Below, in pieces: positions 1 through 7,406 of a DNA stretch of 42,913 nucleotides. Under the pieces are notes generated by a model. That model did not search any database. It was not told where the DNA came from and was given only the letters and a program-made list of their open reading frames with translations. Where the stretch lies: the NCBI GenBank assembly GCA_902766105.1, contig CACXCI010000058.1, positions 1-42,913 of the forward strand. The letters run 5' to 3'. A program made the translations under genes and the position numbers. The first letter of the stretch is position 1. Every line of letters begins with the position of its first letter. The stretch is from an uncultured bacterium. Lineage in GTDB: Bacteria; Cyanobacteriota; Vampirovibrionia; Gastranaerophilales; Gastranaerophilaceae.

Positions 1-234
1 AGGTTTTGCAGTAATCGGTTTATCCGGGAATATTTTTATCCAAACGTTACCGCCACGTTTGATTTCACGAGTCATTGCACGACGTGCAGCCTCGATTTGA
101 CGGCTGGTAATCCAACCAGGCTCTACAGCTTGCAGAGCGTATTGACCGAATTCAAGTTTTGTACCTCTGGTTTCAGTACCTTTCATTCTGCCTTTCATCA
201 TTTTGCGGTATTTTGTTTTTTTAGGCTGTAACAT
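1..234 (-). CDS. rplP: 50S ribosomal protein L16, 3' part cut by window edge
   Basis: The protein begins [19 protein letters not shown], the characteristic L16 N-terminus, and continues with [20 protein letters not shown] and [20 protein letters not shown]16 is a large-subunit protein near the A-site tRNA elbow and the central protuberance. Only the first 78 residues are inside the window; the rest lies beyond position 1. The gene follows rpsC by 36 bases, with AGGAGC ahead of the ATG, as expected in the S10 operon. Identification rests on the N-terminal sequence and on synteny. Confidence 0.97.
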   Translation of the reverse strand, partial: MLQPKKTKYRKMMKGRMKGTETRGTKLEFGQYALQAVEPGWITSRQIEAARRAMTREIKRGGNVWIKIFPDKPITAKP

Positions 235-270
235 TATATTTTGCTCCTATTATTTTTATACCTTTGTCTG

Positions 271-999
271 TTATGCTTCTTGTGAAGCTCTTGCACGACG
301 TGGACGTCTTACGCCTTTGTCCGCACTGTCTTTATTGCTTTTATGTTTGATGTTTTGATCAGCCATTTCACCAGGCATTAAGTTGCCTTTGAATATCCAA
401 ACTTTAACACCAATTTTACCCATAATTGTATCAGCTTCAGTGAAACCATAATCAACGTCTGCTCTTAGAGTTTGAAGAGGAATTCTTCCTTCTTTTGCCC
501 ACTCAGAACGAGCGATTTCAGCACCACCCAAACGTCCTGATACCATAACTTTGATACCTTGAACGCCTGATCTCATGGTTCTTTGCATTGCTTGTTTCAT
601 TGCTCGTCTGAAAGCGATACGTTTTTCAAGCTGCTGCGCAATTGATTCTGCTACTAATTGAGCATCAGCATCAATTTTTGCAACCTCAACTACATTAATA
701 ATTACGGATTTGCCAATATGTTTTGTAACATCTTGACGAAGTTCATCAATACCTTGACCGCCTCTACCAACAACGATACCAGGTTTTGCTGTTACTACAG
801 TGATTGTGATATTTTGAGCTTTTCTAGCAATCAAAATTCTTGAAACACCTGCAGCATATAATTTTTTCTTTACGAATTTTCTGATTTTAGCATCTTCTGC
901 TACAAATTGAGCATAATCTTTAACCTTAGCAAACCATGTGCTTACCCAAGGTTGAATGATTCCTACTCTAAATCCGGTTGGATGTGTTTTTTGTCCCAT
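271..999 (-). CDS. rpsC: 30S ribosomal protein S3
   Basis: A 242-residue protein starting [14 protein letters not shown], the classic S3 start, followed by a KH domain with the GxxG-type loop ([14 protein letters not shown], about residues 75-88) and the C-terminal S3 domain ([19 protein letters not shown]). S3 binds the head of the small subunit and lines the mRNA entry channel. Length is in the usual range for the family. It lies 15 bases after rplV and 36 bases before rplP. The C-terminal tail from about residue 215 is basic and low in complexity, as is common in S3. Confidence 0.98.
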   Translation of the reverse strand: MGQKTHPTGFRVGIIQPWVSTWFAKVKDYAQFVAEDAKIRKFVKKKLYAAGVSRILIARKAQNITITVVTAKPGIVVGRGGQGIDELRQDVTKHIGKSVIINVVEVAKIDADAQLVAESIAQQLEKRIAFRRAMKQAMQRTMRSGVQGIKVMVSGRLGGAEIARSEWAKEGRIPLQTLRADVDYGFTEADTIMGKIGVKVWIFKGNLMPGEMADQNIKHKSNKDSADKGVRRPRRARASQEA

Positions 1000-1014
1000 T
1001 TTATCTTACCTTTT

Positions 1015-1350
1015 CTATTTTACGTCGCTTACTACTAATGTAAGGTGTGATGTACGTTTCATTCTTGAGTACATACGACCTTGCGCTCTTGTTCTTGCAC
1101 GTTTATATGTAGTACTTTCATCTGCAAAGATTTGAGAAATCTTCAATGATTCAGCACTTACGCCATATTGCTCACGAGCGTTTGCAACTGCAGCCTTCAA
1201 GTTCTTTTCAACTACTCTTGCTGCAAAATAAGGCATAAAACGTAACATGTCTTGAGCTTCAATAACAGCTTTTCCTCTAACCTCGTTGATTACTCTGCGA
1301 AGTTTTCTTGCTGTCATTTTTATGTCTGTTTGTTTTGCTTTTGCTTCCAT
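1015..1350 (-). CDS. rplV: 50S ribosomal protein L22
   Basis: A 111-residue protein of standard L22 length. It contains the N-terminal helix motif TARKLRRVINEVRGK and the C-terminal hairpin that reaches the peptide exit tunnel (YKRARTRAQGRMYSRMKRTS, about residues 82-101). The basic loop RARGR-like segment near residue 85-92 is where macrolide-related changes occur in other bacteria. It sits between rpsS and rpsC in the S10 operon, 15 bases upstream of rpsC, with AAAGGA ahead of the start. Confidence 0.98.
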   Translation of the reverse strand: MEAKAKQTDIKMTARKLRRVINEVRGKAVIEAQDMLRFMPYFAARVVEKNLKAAVANAREQYGVSAESLKISQIFADESTTYKRARTRAQGRMYSRMKRTSHLTLVVSDVK

Positions 1351-1395
1351 TGTTTTTATCCTTTTATTTTAAGTATTTACTACTTTAAGGTTTTA

Positions 1396-1674
1396 TTAAC
1401 CTCTTTTTGCTTTATCTGCACCTGCGTGACCTTTGAAAAGTCTTGTTGGTGCAAATTCACCTAATTTATGTCCTACCATTTGTTCTGTTATATACACGGG
1501 AACGTGAGTTTTTCCGTTATGAACAGCAATTGTATGGTTTAACATATCAGGTACAATCATTGATGCTCTCGACCAAGTTTTGATAACTTTCTTTTCAGAA
1601 TTTGCATTCATTTTATCAATTTTCTTTTGTAGAGCTTCTTCTACGTATGCACCTTTTTTTAATGAACGTGCCAT
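1396..1674 (-). CDS. rpsS: 30S ribosomal protein S19
   Basis: A 92-residue protein of typical S19 length beginning [19 protein letters not shown] and containing the family signature [20 protein letters not shown] (about residues 53-72). S19 sits in the head of the small subunit and forms bridges with the 50S. A strong AAGGAG precedes the ATG. The gap to rplB upstream (101 bases, 1675-1775) is wide for this operon and contains a dispersed repeat. Confidence 0.98.
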   Translation of the reverse strand: MARSLKKGAYVEEALQKKIDKMNANSEKKVIKTWSRASMIVPDMLNHTIAVHNGKTHVPVYITEQMVGHKLGEFAPTRLFKGHAGADKAKRG

Positions 1675-1711
1675 TTATTTCTCCTTTTTGTTCTTTTTGT
1701 ATTTTATTTAG

Positions 1712-1740
1712 AGATCCTGAAACAAGTTCAGGATAAGACA
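1712..1740 (-). repeat. Dispersed palindromic repeat, family B, inside S10 operon
   Basis: On the minus strand this reads TGTCTTATCCTGAACTTG followed by TTTCAGGATCT, a short hairpin (CCTGAA/TTCAGG). Related sequences occur at 34423-34449 (TGTCATTCTGAATTTATTTC, then AGAATCT), 16330-16352, and as a half copy near 16663-16677. Here it lies between rplB and rpsS, where the transcript must pass through it. It lacks a T-tract, so it is unlikely to act as a terminator. Confidence 0.7.
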
Positions 1741-1775
1741 TCCGTACAGCACGCTAACGCTTGCTAACGGCTATC

Positions 1776-2603
1776 TTATTTTGTTCTTCTTCTAACGATT
1801 AATTTATTAGAAGCTTTGTTTTTCTTACGTGTCTTATAACCAAGAGCCGGTTTACCCCATGGTGTTTTCGGGTGTCCGCCCGGACCTGTTTTACCTTCAC
1901 CACCACCGTGTGGGTGATCGCATGGGTTCATTGTTACACCACGTACTGTTGGTCTGATACCCATATAACGTTTTCTTCCGGCTTTACCGATTGATAAGTT
2001 TTTGAATTCAGAATTACCTAAAGCACCAATTGTTGCCATACATTCTTTTCTTACCATTCTCATTTCGCCTGAAGGAAGCTTAACTGTTACATAGTTACCT
2101 TCTTTAGCCATTACCTGAGCTGAGTTACCTGCAGCTCTAACCATTACACCGCCACGTCCCGGAATCATTTCGATATTGTGAACGATAGATCCTAAAGGTA
2201 TCAATTCCAAAGGAATTGCATTACCTGTCTGAACAGGTGCTTCCGGTCCTGAAACGATTACATCACCTACGTTTAAACCTTCCGGTGTTAAGATATATCT
2301 TTTTTCACCATCCGCGTAAAAACATAATGAAATTCTTACGTTTCTGTTTGGATCGTACTCAATAGTCTTTACTGTTGCCGGTACGCCAAACTTATCTCTT
2401 TTAAAATCTATTATACGGTATGATTTTTTTACGCCGCCGCCTTTATGACGACATGTAATTCTACCGGTATTATTTCTTCCTGCTGTTTTTTTCAATTTTG
2501 ATAACAGTGATTTTTCAGGAGTTGATGTAGTGATTTCTTGATAATCACTTTTTGTCATGCCTCTTTGTCCCGGAGACGTCGGATTAATTTTTCTGATTGC
2601 CAT
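1776..2603 (-). CDS. rplB: 50S ribosomal protein L2
   Basis: A 275-residue protein, the usual L2 length. It starts [17 protein letters not shown] and carries the C-terminal signature [19 protein letters not shown] with the conserved histidine near the peptidyl transferase centre, and ends with the [15 protein letters not shown] tail. L2 is essential for subunit joining and peptidyl transferase activity. A clear AGGAGA precedes the start. It is followed by rpsS after 101 bases that include a repeat, and preceded by rplW after 154 bases that include another repeat. Confidence 0.98.
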   Translation of the reverse strand: MAIRKINPTSPGQRGMTKSDYQEITTSTPEKSLLSKLKKTAGRNNTGRITCRHKGGGVKKSYRIIDFKRDKFGVPATVKTIEYDPNRNVRISLCFYADGEKRYILTPEGLNVGDVIVSGPEAPVQTGNAIPLELIPLGSIVHNIEMIPGRGGVMVRAAGNSAQVMAKEGNYVTVKLPSGEMRMVRKECMATIGALGNSEFKNLSIGKAGRKRYMGIRPTVRGVTMNPCDHPHGGGEGKTGPGGHPKTPWGKPALGYKTRKKNKASNKLIVRRRTK

Positions 2604-2678
2604 TTTATTTTCTCCTACTTTGGCTTTTTTAGGACAAGTTGTCCATTATTTTCACTCTGTACTGAAAGTCCTTATTGA

Positions 2679-2750
2679 ACCCTCACCCGAATTTCAAAAT
2701 TTCGTCTAAACTTAATTTGAAATTCTACCCTCCCCCAAAGGTAGAGGGAG
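2679..2750 (+). repeat. Dispersed imperfect palindrome, family A, copy 1 (rplW-rplB gap)
   Basis: The element starts ACCCTCACCCGAATTTC and ends with CTACCCTCCCCCAAAGGTAG followed by AGGG. It holds an inverted repeat GAATTTC/GAAATTC and a second hairpin CTACC/GGTAG. It matches copy 2 at 3089-3158 almost base for base and resembles, in inverted orientation, sequences at 8359-8433, 16497-16531 and 26641-26710. Confidence 0.85.
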
Positions 2751-2757
2751 ATATTTA

Positions 2758-3051
2758 CTACACGCCAACAAATTCTATTGGTTCGCCTTCGATTGTTACG
2801 ATAGCTTTTTTAGAACTGTCGGTTCTGCCAAATTTATATCCCATTCTTTTTTCGTGAGATGGCATATAAACTGTTCTTACTTTTTTAACTTTTCTTCCGG
2901 GAAAAGCTAATTCTACAGCTTTAGCAATTTCGATTTTGTTAGCATCCTTTCTTACTTCAAAAGTATACTGAGCATTTTCGGTTGCTGTTACTGATTTTTC
3001 AGTAATTAATGATTTTTTAATCACATCATATAGTTTTTCTGTTTCACTCAT
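2758..3051 (-). CDS. rplW: 50S ribosomal protein L23
   Basis: A 97-residue protein when started at MSETEKLYDVIKKSLITEKS; this ATG has AAAGGA 9 bases upstream and gives the usual L23 length. An upstream ATG in the same frame at 3117 would add 22 residues that derive from a dispersed repeat, so it is rejected. The family pattern is visible in ITEKS near the N-terminus, ANKIEIAKAVELAF, and KKVRTVYMPSHEKRMGYK. L23 sits at the polypeptide exit and docks trigger factor and SRP. The gene is flanked on both sides by copies of repeat family A. Confidence 0.97.
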   Translation of the reverse strand: MSETEKLYDVIKKSLITEKSVTATENAQYTFEVRKDANKIEIAKAVELAFPGRKVKKVRTVYMPSHEKRMGYKFGRTDSSKKAIVTIEGEPIEFVGV

Positions 3052-3088
3052 TTTTAATTTCCTTTTATTTTGTAGGGAGTCGGTTTTT

Positions 3089-3158
3089 ACCCTCACCCGA
3101 ATTTCTAAATTTCGCATACGCTCGATTTGAAATTCTACCCTCTCCCAAAGGTAGAGGG
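3089..3158 (+). repeat. Dispersed imperfect palindrome, family A, copy 2 (rplD-rplW gap)
   Basis: The sequence starts ACCCTCACCCGAATTTCTAA and ends CTACCCTCTCCCAAAGGTAG followed by AGGG. It is in the same orientation as copy 1 on the other side of rplW and differs by only a few bases in the arms, with more differences in the central loop (CGCATACGCTCG versus CGTCTAAACTTAA). Confidence 0.85.
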
Positions 3159-3162
3159 GATA

Positions 3163-3789
3163 TTATGAAAGTCTTTCTGTGATTTCTTTTACAGAAGCTT
3201 CTGTCATAACAACAAAATCTGCTTCTAATAAATCTTTCACATTCAAGTTAGTTGGTAATAATAATTTTACGCTTGGAATATTTCTTGCAGAAAGCTCTAA
3301 GTTTTTATTTTCTTCAGCTTTTGTATCTGCAATAATTAAAACTTTTCCGCTAACGTTCAATGATTTCAATGCTGCAACCATCAATTTTGTTTTTGGTTGT
3401 TCTAATGTTGAAAAATCTTTAACGAAAACTAACTGAGATGCTCTTGCTGATAATGCTGATTTCAAAGCTAATTTTCTTGCTTTTTGAGGCATATTGAATG
3501 CGTAGCTTCTTGGTTTTGGTCCAAAAATTACGCCACCGCCTGCAAACAATGGAGAACGCAAAGATCCTGCTCTTGCACGACCTGTACCTTTTTGTTTCCA
3601 TGGTTTTCTTCCGCCGCCTGCAACTTCAGCTCTTGTTTTTGTACAAGCTGAACCTTGACGAGCGTTGTTTAATTGTCTTCTTAATGCTAAGTGCATTACG
3701 TGAATATTAGGTTCAACACCAAATACGTTTTTATCTAATGAGATTGTTCCTAATTTTTCACCGTTTGTATTTAATAATTCATTTGTCAT
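3163..3789 (-). CDS. rplD: 50S ribosomal protein L4
   Basis: A 208-residue protein of usual L4 length. The extended loop that enters the ribosome core is clear (TRAEVAGGGRKPWKQKGTGR then ARAGSLRSPLFAGGG, about residues 53-90). L4 lines the exit tunnel, and in E. coli it also represses its own operon through the S10 leader. The ATG has AAGGAAAAG upstream. The gap to rplC (3790-3965, 176 bases) is very wide for these two genes and is mostly a repeat element. Confidence 0.98.
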   Translation of the reverse strand: MTNELLNTNGEKLGTISLDKNVFGVEPNIHVMHLALRRQLNNARQGSACTKTRAEVAGGGRKPWKQKGTGRARAGSLRSPLFAGGGVIFGPKPRSYAFNMPQKARKLALKSALSARASQLVFVKDFSTLEQPKTKLMVAALKSLNVSGKVLIIADTKAEENKNLELSARNIPSVKLLLPTNLNVKDLLEADFVVMTEASVKEITERLS

Positions 3790-3848
3790 TTTTTCTTTTC
3801 CTTTTGCTTTCCGTCTACCCCTTTCTCATTTTGGAGTTTTATATGGTA

Positions 3849-3963
3849 GAAGCGGGTTATCTACTTGGAAGCTTGGAGGTCCGGATGTCAAGAGGTCAGG
3901 CTATTTACAAACTATTGAATTTTAACATACTTGCCTTCTTGTCTTCTGAACTCCTGCCTTCTG
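3849..3963 (-). repeat. Repeat family C, copy 1 (rplC-rplD gap)
   Basis: Read on the minus strand from 3961 it begins GAAGGCAGGAGTTCAGAAGA and later contains ATAGCCTGACCTCTTGACAT and CCGGACCTCC. The two ends are roughly complementary to each other, so the whole is an imperfect palindrome. The same sequence blocks, in the same order (GAAGGCAGGAG, GGCAAG, ATAGCCTGAC-TCTTGAC, GG-CCTC), recur at 5981-6060 inside the phosphohexomutase gene. Confidence 0.7.
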
Positions 3964-3965
3964 TA

Positions 3966-4601
3966 TTAGTTCCATTTAGTTCTTGTCGGAACGATTGTTA
4001 CCAATCTGCCTTCACATCCCGGTACTGAACCTTTTACCAATACCAAACCGTTATTAGCATCTACTTTAACTAATTTTAATTTAGTAATTGTAACTCTTTC
4101 GTTACCCATGTTACCTGCCATTCTTTTGCCTTTGATAACACGAGATGGAGTTGTACCTGCTCCGATTGAACCCGGTTCTCTGTGGTTTTTAGAACCGTGA
4201 GCCATTGGTCCTCTTCCAAAATTGTGTCTTTTTACTGTACCTTGGAAGCCTTTACCTATTGATTTACCGGTAACGTCAACTTTTTCTACGTTATCCAATA
4301 CTGAAAGTTCAACCTTATCTCCTACTTTGTAATCTTGAGGATTTTCTACACGAAATTCTTGTAGATGTCTGTAGTTAGATAAGCTGTTTTTCTTGAAATG
4401 ACCTATCTGAGCCTTTGTCAAGTGTTTTTCTTTTGCTGCTACAGTACCAACCTGGATAGCATTATATCCGTCAGTTTCAACAGTTTTAACTTGAGTAACA
4501 ACTGTTTCGTCAACTTTGATAACTGTTACAGGAATAGCCAAACCTTGTTCGTCAAAGATTTGAGTCATTCCGACTTTTTTTCCTATTACACCTAGTGTCA
4601 T
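3966..4601 (-). CDS. rplC: 50S ribosomal protein L3
   Basis: A 211-residue protein when started at MTLGVIGKKVGMTQIF, the family-typical N-terminus, with AGGAAAGG about 10 bases upstream; an in-frame ATG at 4655 would add 18 unconserved residues. Signature segments include TGKSIGKGFQGTVKRHNF, GPMAHGSKNHREPGSIG and GKRMAGNMGNERVTI. The central extension reaches the peptidyl transferase centre. L3 is one of the first proteins assembled on 23S rRNA. Gaps on both sides (206 bases to rpsJ, 176 to rplD) are wide and repeat-bearing. Confidence 0.98.
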   Translation of the reverse strand: MTLGVIGKKVGMTQIFDEQGLAIPVTVIKVDETVVTQVKTVETDGYNAIQVGTVAAKEKHLTKAQIGHFKKNSLSNYRHLQEFRVENPQDYKVGDKVELSVLDNVEKVDVTGKSIGKGFQGTVKRHNFGRGPMAHGSKNHREPGSIGAGTTPSRVIKGKRMAGNMGNERVTITKLKLVKVDANNGLVLVKGSVPGCEGRLVTIVPTRTKWN

Positions 4602-4807
4602 AATTTTTACCTTTCCTGCTCGTCCTACTTGATGCAGAATGCTTTTCTGCCTCATTTCGGAGTTGCATCTTTCTCTTGCGAGCGCTACTTTTACTAACTA
4701 ATTCTTTACCTTTGAAGGACTTTCACCTTCTCCCATATTATTATGGGTAGTAGATCACATTATATGCATAATGCTTATTCAATTTTCAATTACAGGAATC
4801 TTTGCAA

Positions 4808-5125
4808 CTATCTTGCTTCGATATCTACACCTGCAGGTAAATCTAATCTACGCAACTCTTCCATAGTGGCTTGAGTCGGTTCGTATATATCAATAATACG
4901 TTTGTGTGTCCTCATTTCAAAATGTTCACGAGATTTTTTATCTACGTGTGGTGAACGCAAAACGCAGTATATACGTCTTTTTGTAGGTAAAGGAATTGGT
5001 CCGGCTACTTTAGCGTCTGTTCTTTTTGCTGTTTCTACGATTTTTTCAGCAGATACATCAATTAGTTTGTGATCATAAGCTTTCAAACAAACTCTGATTC
5101 TGTTTTTCTTAGTGCTGGTTGCCAT
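4808..5125 (-). CDS. rpsJ: 30S ribosomal protein S10
   Basis: A 105-residue protein when started at [20 protein letters not shown], with AAGGAAAG 7 bases upstream; the in-frame ATG at 5164 is rejected because the extra 13 residues are unconserved. Family motifs are [35 protein letters not shown] and [17 protein letters not shown]10 is in the 30S head and also serves as NusE in antitermination. It is the first gene of the S10 operon here; no tuf gene precedes it, and the upstream region has its own strong promoter. Confidence 0.98.
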   Translation of the reverse strand: MATSTKKNRIRVCLKAYDHKLIDVSAEKIVETAKRTDAKVAGPIPLPTKRRIYCVLRSPHVDKKSREHFEMRTHKRIIDIYEPTQATMEELRRLDLPAGVDIEAR

Positions 5126-5161
5126 TTGCTTTCCTTTTTGTTGTCTATGTACTACACCGCA

Positions 5162-5231
5162 CAAAAGTCCCGAAAAACCTTCGTACTATACTCAAAATTG
5201 CTATTCTAATATTTCGGACAATACTTTTGAG
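5162..5231 (-). promoter_or_regulatory. S10 operon leader with two mutually exclusive hairpins
   Basis: The about 105-base untranslated leader contains CTCAAAA (5231-5225), which can pair with TTTTGAG (5197-5191). The same first arm and the following bases, CAAAAG..TCCGAAA (5229-5212), can instead pair with TTTCGGGACTTTTG (5175-5162). The two foldings exclude each other, which is the layout of an attenuation or translational-repression leader. Regulation by L4 is known for E. coli; applying it here is inference. Confidence 0.35.
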
Positions 5232-5238
5232 CATAACC

Positions 5239-5267
5239 ATATTACGATAAACAAAATCCACTGTCAA
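5239..5267 (-). promoter_or_regulatory. Promoter of S10 operon
   Basis: Minus-strand TTGACA (5267-5262), a 17-base spacer and TAATAT (5244-5239) give a near-consensus sigma-70-type promoter. Transcription would start near 5232, about 105 bases before rpsJ. Confidence 0.8.
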
Positions 5268-5309
5268 CAGGGAATTTGCATGATTGTAACTTTTTATTAA
5301 GAGATTTTG

Positions 5310-6764
5310 TCAAATAAATTTTTTGATAGCTTCTATTTTTTCAGAACTGTCAGACTCCATATATATTCTCAATAGCGGTTCTGTTCCTGAGGGACGCACT
5401 AATACCCAAGATTTTTCATCCTCCAGATATAATTTCACACCATCTTTATAATCTTTTCTGATAATTTTCATGCCTGCAATTTCATCAAGAGATGAAAATT
5501 TTTCAATTGTTGGCTTAATTTCTTCTATATTTTCTAATTTCTTATCAACTCTTGTATTGATAAAAGAACAGCCGACAAAATCTGCCAAATCCTTTCTTAA
5601 TTGAACCAGTGTTTTATTTTCATAAGCCATGGCTTCCAAAATTAAAAGATTTGCCAAAATACCGTCTTTTTCGGGAATATGTCCTTGAATACTCAATCCG
5701 CCTGACTCTTCTCCTGCAATTATCGGATTGTATTTTCTCATTGCTTCGCCGACATGCTTAAAACCAACAGGTGTTTCAACAACTTCAACACCTAATTTTT
5801 GAGCAACAATGTCAAGCATCAAACTTGCGCCGACAGTTTTTACCAAACAGCCTGAGTAATTTTTATTTTTCTTCAAATGTGTTAAAAGTATTGCTATAAT
5901 CTCATTTGGAGTAACATAATCTCCGTTTTCATCAATCACTCCAAACCTATCGGCATCCCCGTCATTTGCAAAAGCAACAAAGAAGGCAGGAGAAGCGGAG
6001 GGCAGGGGGGCAAGCTCATTACCTTTTATAGCCTGACGTCTTGACCTCTCGGCCTCTTGATTTCTTTGTATAACATAATCAATAGCTTCACCCATATATT
6101 GTGGCTTAGGTTCAGGCATACCGCCGCCAAAATTTGTATCGTGATACATGTGAATACAATCATATTTTATATTATTATCGCTGAGCAATTTGTCAAAAAA
6201 GCCTATGCTTGATGAATATAAACCGTCAAACAAAATGTGAAAATTATTTGCACTGTCTTTTATCTTTGAAAAATCAATAATTTCTTTTATTCTTCTGAAA
6301 TACGCATTTGAAAAATCTGTTATAATTATTTTTCCTTTAATATTTGAACTGATATCTTTTCCGAAATTTGAAACAATTTCATCAGTAATTTCAGATGTTG
6401 CAGGACCGGCATAATCGGGAATAAATTTTATACCAAGATACTCAGGCGGATTGTGAGACGCTGTGAACATAACAGCACAAGCATCTAAGAGCTTTGCATT
6501 ATAAGCTAAAACGGGTGTTGGCAAAACCTTATCGCTGTACAAAACTTTAAAACCTATATCTTGTAATATTTTTGCACACTGGGTAGAAAATTCTTTTGCC
6601 ATATTGCGAGGATCATACCCTACAATTATAGTTTTATAAATTCCATAGTTATCAAAAACATATTTTCCAATTGCACGAGATACAATTGAAACGTTTTCTT
6701 CATTAAAATCTTTTCCTACAACAGCTCTCCAACCGTCTGTTCCAAATTTAATTGAATTTGACAT
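5310..6764 (-). CDS. Phosphoglucomutase/phosphomannomutase family protein with in-frame repeat insertion
   Basis: A 484-residue alpha-D-phosphohexomutase, interconverting sugar 1- and 6-phosphates in the cytoplasm. It opens with IKFGTDGWRAVVGKDF. The phosphoserine loop is TASHNP (S103), the metal loop DGDADR (268-273), the sugar loop GEESGG, and the phosphate loop RPSGTEP near the C-terminus. All key loops are intact. Residues about 236-262 (QEAERSRRQ... to ...PSASPAFF) are extra relative to what I expect between the N-PEP and DGDADR motifs and are encoded by a copy of repeat C (5981-6060). AAGGAGG lies 11 bases before the start, and the gene overlaps the upstream secreted-protein gene by 17 bases, so the two are probably co-transcribed. 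Substrate (glucose, mannose or glucosamine) cannot be decided. Confidence 0.93.
   Translation of the reverse strand: MSNSIKFGTDGWRAVVGKDFNEENVSIVSRAIGKYVFDNYGIYKTIIVGYDPRNMAKEFSTQCAKILQDIGFKVLYSDKVLPTPVLAYNAKLLDACAVMFTASHNPPEYLGIKFIPDYAGPATSEITDEIVSNFGKDISSNIKGKIIITDFSNAYFRRIKEIIDFSKIKDSANNFHILFDGLYSSSIGFFDKLLSDNNIKYDCIHMYHDTNFGGGMPEPKPQYMGEAIDYVIQRNQEAERSRRQAIKGNELAPLPSASPAFFVAFANDGDADRFGVIDENGDYVTPNEIIAILLTHLKKNKNYSGCLVKTVGASLMLDIVAQKLGVEVVETPVGFKHVGEAMRKYNPIIAGEESGGLSIQGHIPEKDGILANLLILEAMAYENKTLVQLRKDLADFVGCSFINTRVDKKLENIEEIKPTIEKFSSLDEIAGMKIIRKDYKDGVKLYLEDEKSWVLVRPSGTEPLLRIYMESDSSEKIEAIKKFI
5981..6060 (+). repeat. Repeat family C, copy 2, inside the phosphohexomutase coding sequence
   Basis: This 80-base block begins AGAAGGCAGGAGAAGCGGAG and contains GGCAGGGGGGCAAG and ATAGCCTGACGTCTTGACCT then CTCGGCCTC. 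It is visibly richer in G+C than the surrounding gene. The same ordered blocks appear in the rplC-rplD gap. Read as codons it is open and adds about 27 residues to the enzyme without a frameshift or stop. Confidence 0.7.
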
Positions 6765-7347
6765 CCTTGCAATAACCTCCTTTTAAAGGGTAACAATTTG
6801 GCATTGATTCATCATAATACAAATATTTTTCGGGAATAGATGAATTTAATCCAAATGCTCTTATATAATTTATCAATTCAGGATATTTTTCTTTATCAGC
6901 ATTAAGACAAAAGTCCCTATATTTGGCACATAACGAGTGAACTTTTTCAATCGCTTTTGTTTCAGCCATATATTTTTCTCCAAAAGCAGTTATATATATG
7001 TCAGAAAAATACGGCAAAATATATTTTGGCAAATGATACTCATAATCTTTTTTCCAAGTTAAAGATAAATAATCTGCCTCATAAGAGCGAACTATACATC
7101 TATTTTCTTTATCCATACCAACAATTTTAACTTTTCCTTTTGTTTCAGGAATCAATCCCATCGCATACCAAGTTTTGGTATATTTGACAGGAGTTTCATA
7201 CTTCTGACATTGTGCCAATTTTTTAGCAAAAGTTAAATCAATAAAATGTTCATTAAAAAAATAACTTCTTAATTCCCCGGATGCACACACAACATCAATG
7301 CTCAAAAACAAAATAACCAATATCATTAATATTTTTTTCAAAATCAT
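6748..7347 (-). CDS. Secreted protein of unknown function
   Basis: A 199-residue protein that I do not recognise. Residues 1-22 (MILKKILMILVILFLSIDVV, then CA) form a clear signal peptide with likely cleavage after CASG, so the mature protein is exported. Six cysteines in the mature part, including pairs LCAKYRDFC and NCYPLKGGYC near the C-terminus, suggest disulfides in the periplasm. It overlaps the phosphohexomutase start by 17 bases and is divergent from pheA, sharing the 59-base region 7348-7406. No catalytic motif is visible. Confidence 0.75.
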   Translation of the reverse strand: MILKKILMILVILFLSIDVVCASGELRSYFFNEHFIDLTFAKKLAQCQKYETPVKYTKTWYAMGLIPETKGKVKIVGMDKENRCIVRSYEADYLSLTWKKDYEYHLPKYILPYFSDIYITAFGEKYMAETKAIEKVHSLCAKYRDFCLNADKEKYPELINYIRAFGLNSSIPEKYLYYDESMPNCYPLKGGYCKDVKFN

Positions 7348-7371
7348 AACCTTTCGTTTTTTATTTGAATT

Positions 7372-7380
7372 TGGTATAAT
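7372..7380 (+). promoter_or_regulatory. Extended -10 promoter of pheA
   Basis: TGGTATAAT (7372-7380) matches an extended -10 element (TGn TATAAT). No good -35 is present, which is typical for extended -10 promoters. The start of pheA is 26 bases downstream, with GGAG 8 bases before the ATG. Confidence 0.6.
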
Positions 7381-7406
7381 GTTAACAAGAAAATGGAGTT
7401 AAGTAA

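Noticed and set aside
2675-2857. 60-residue plus-strand frame across rplW
   Set aside because: It reads a repeat and the antisense of rplW and has no ribosome site.
3052-3117. N-terminal extension of L23 from an upstream ATG
   Set aside because: The 22 extra residues come from the dispersed family A repeat, and the internal ATG has a good ribosome site and the normal L23 start.
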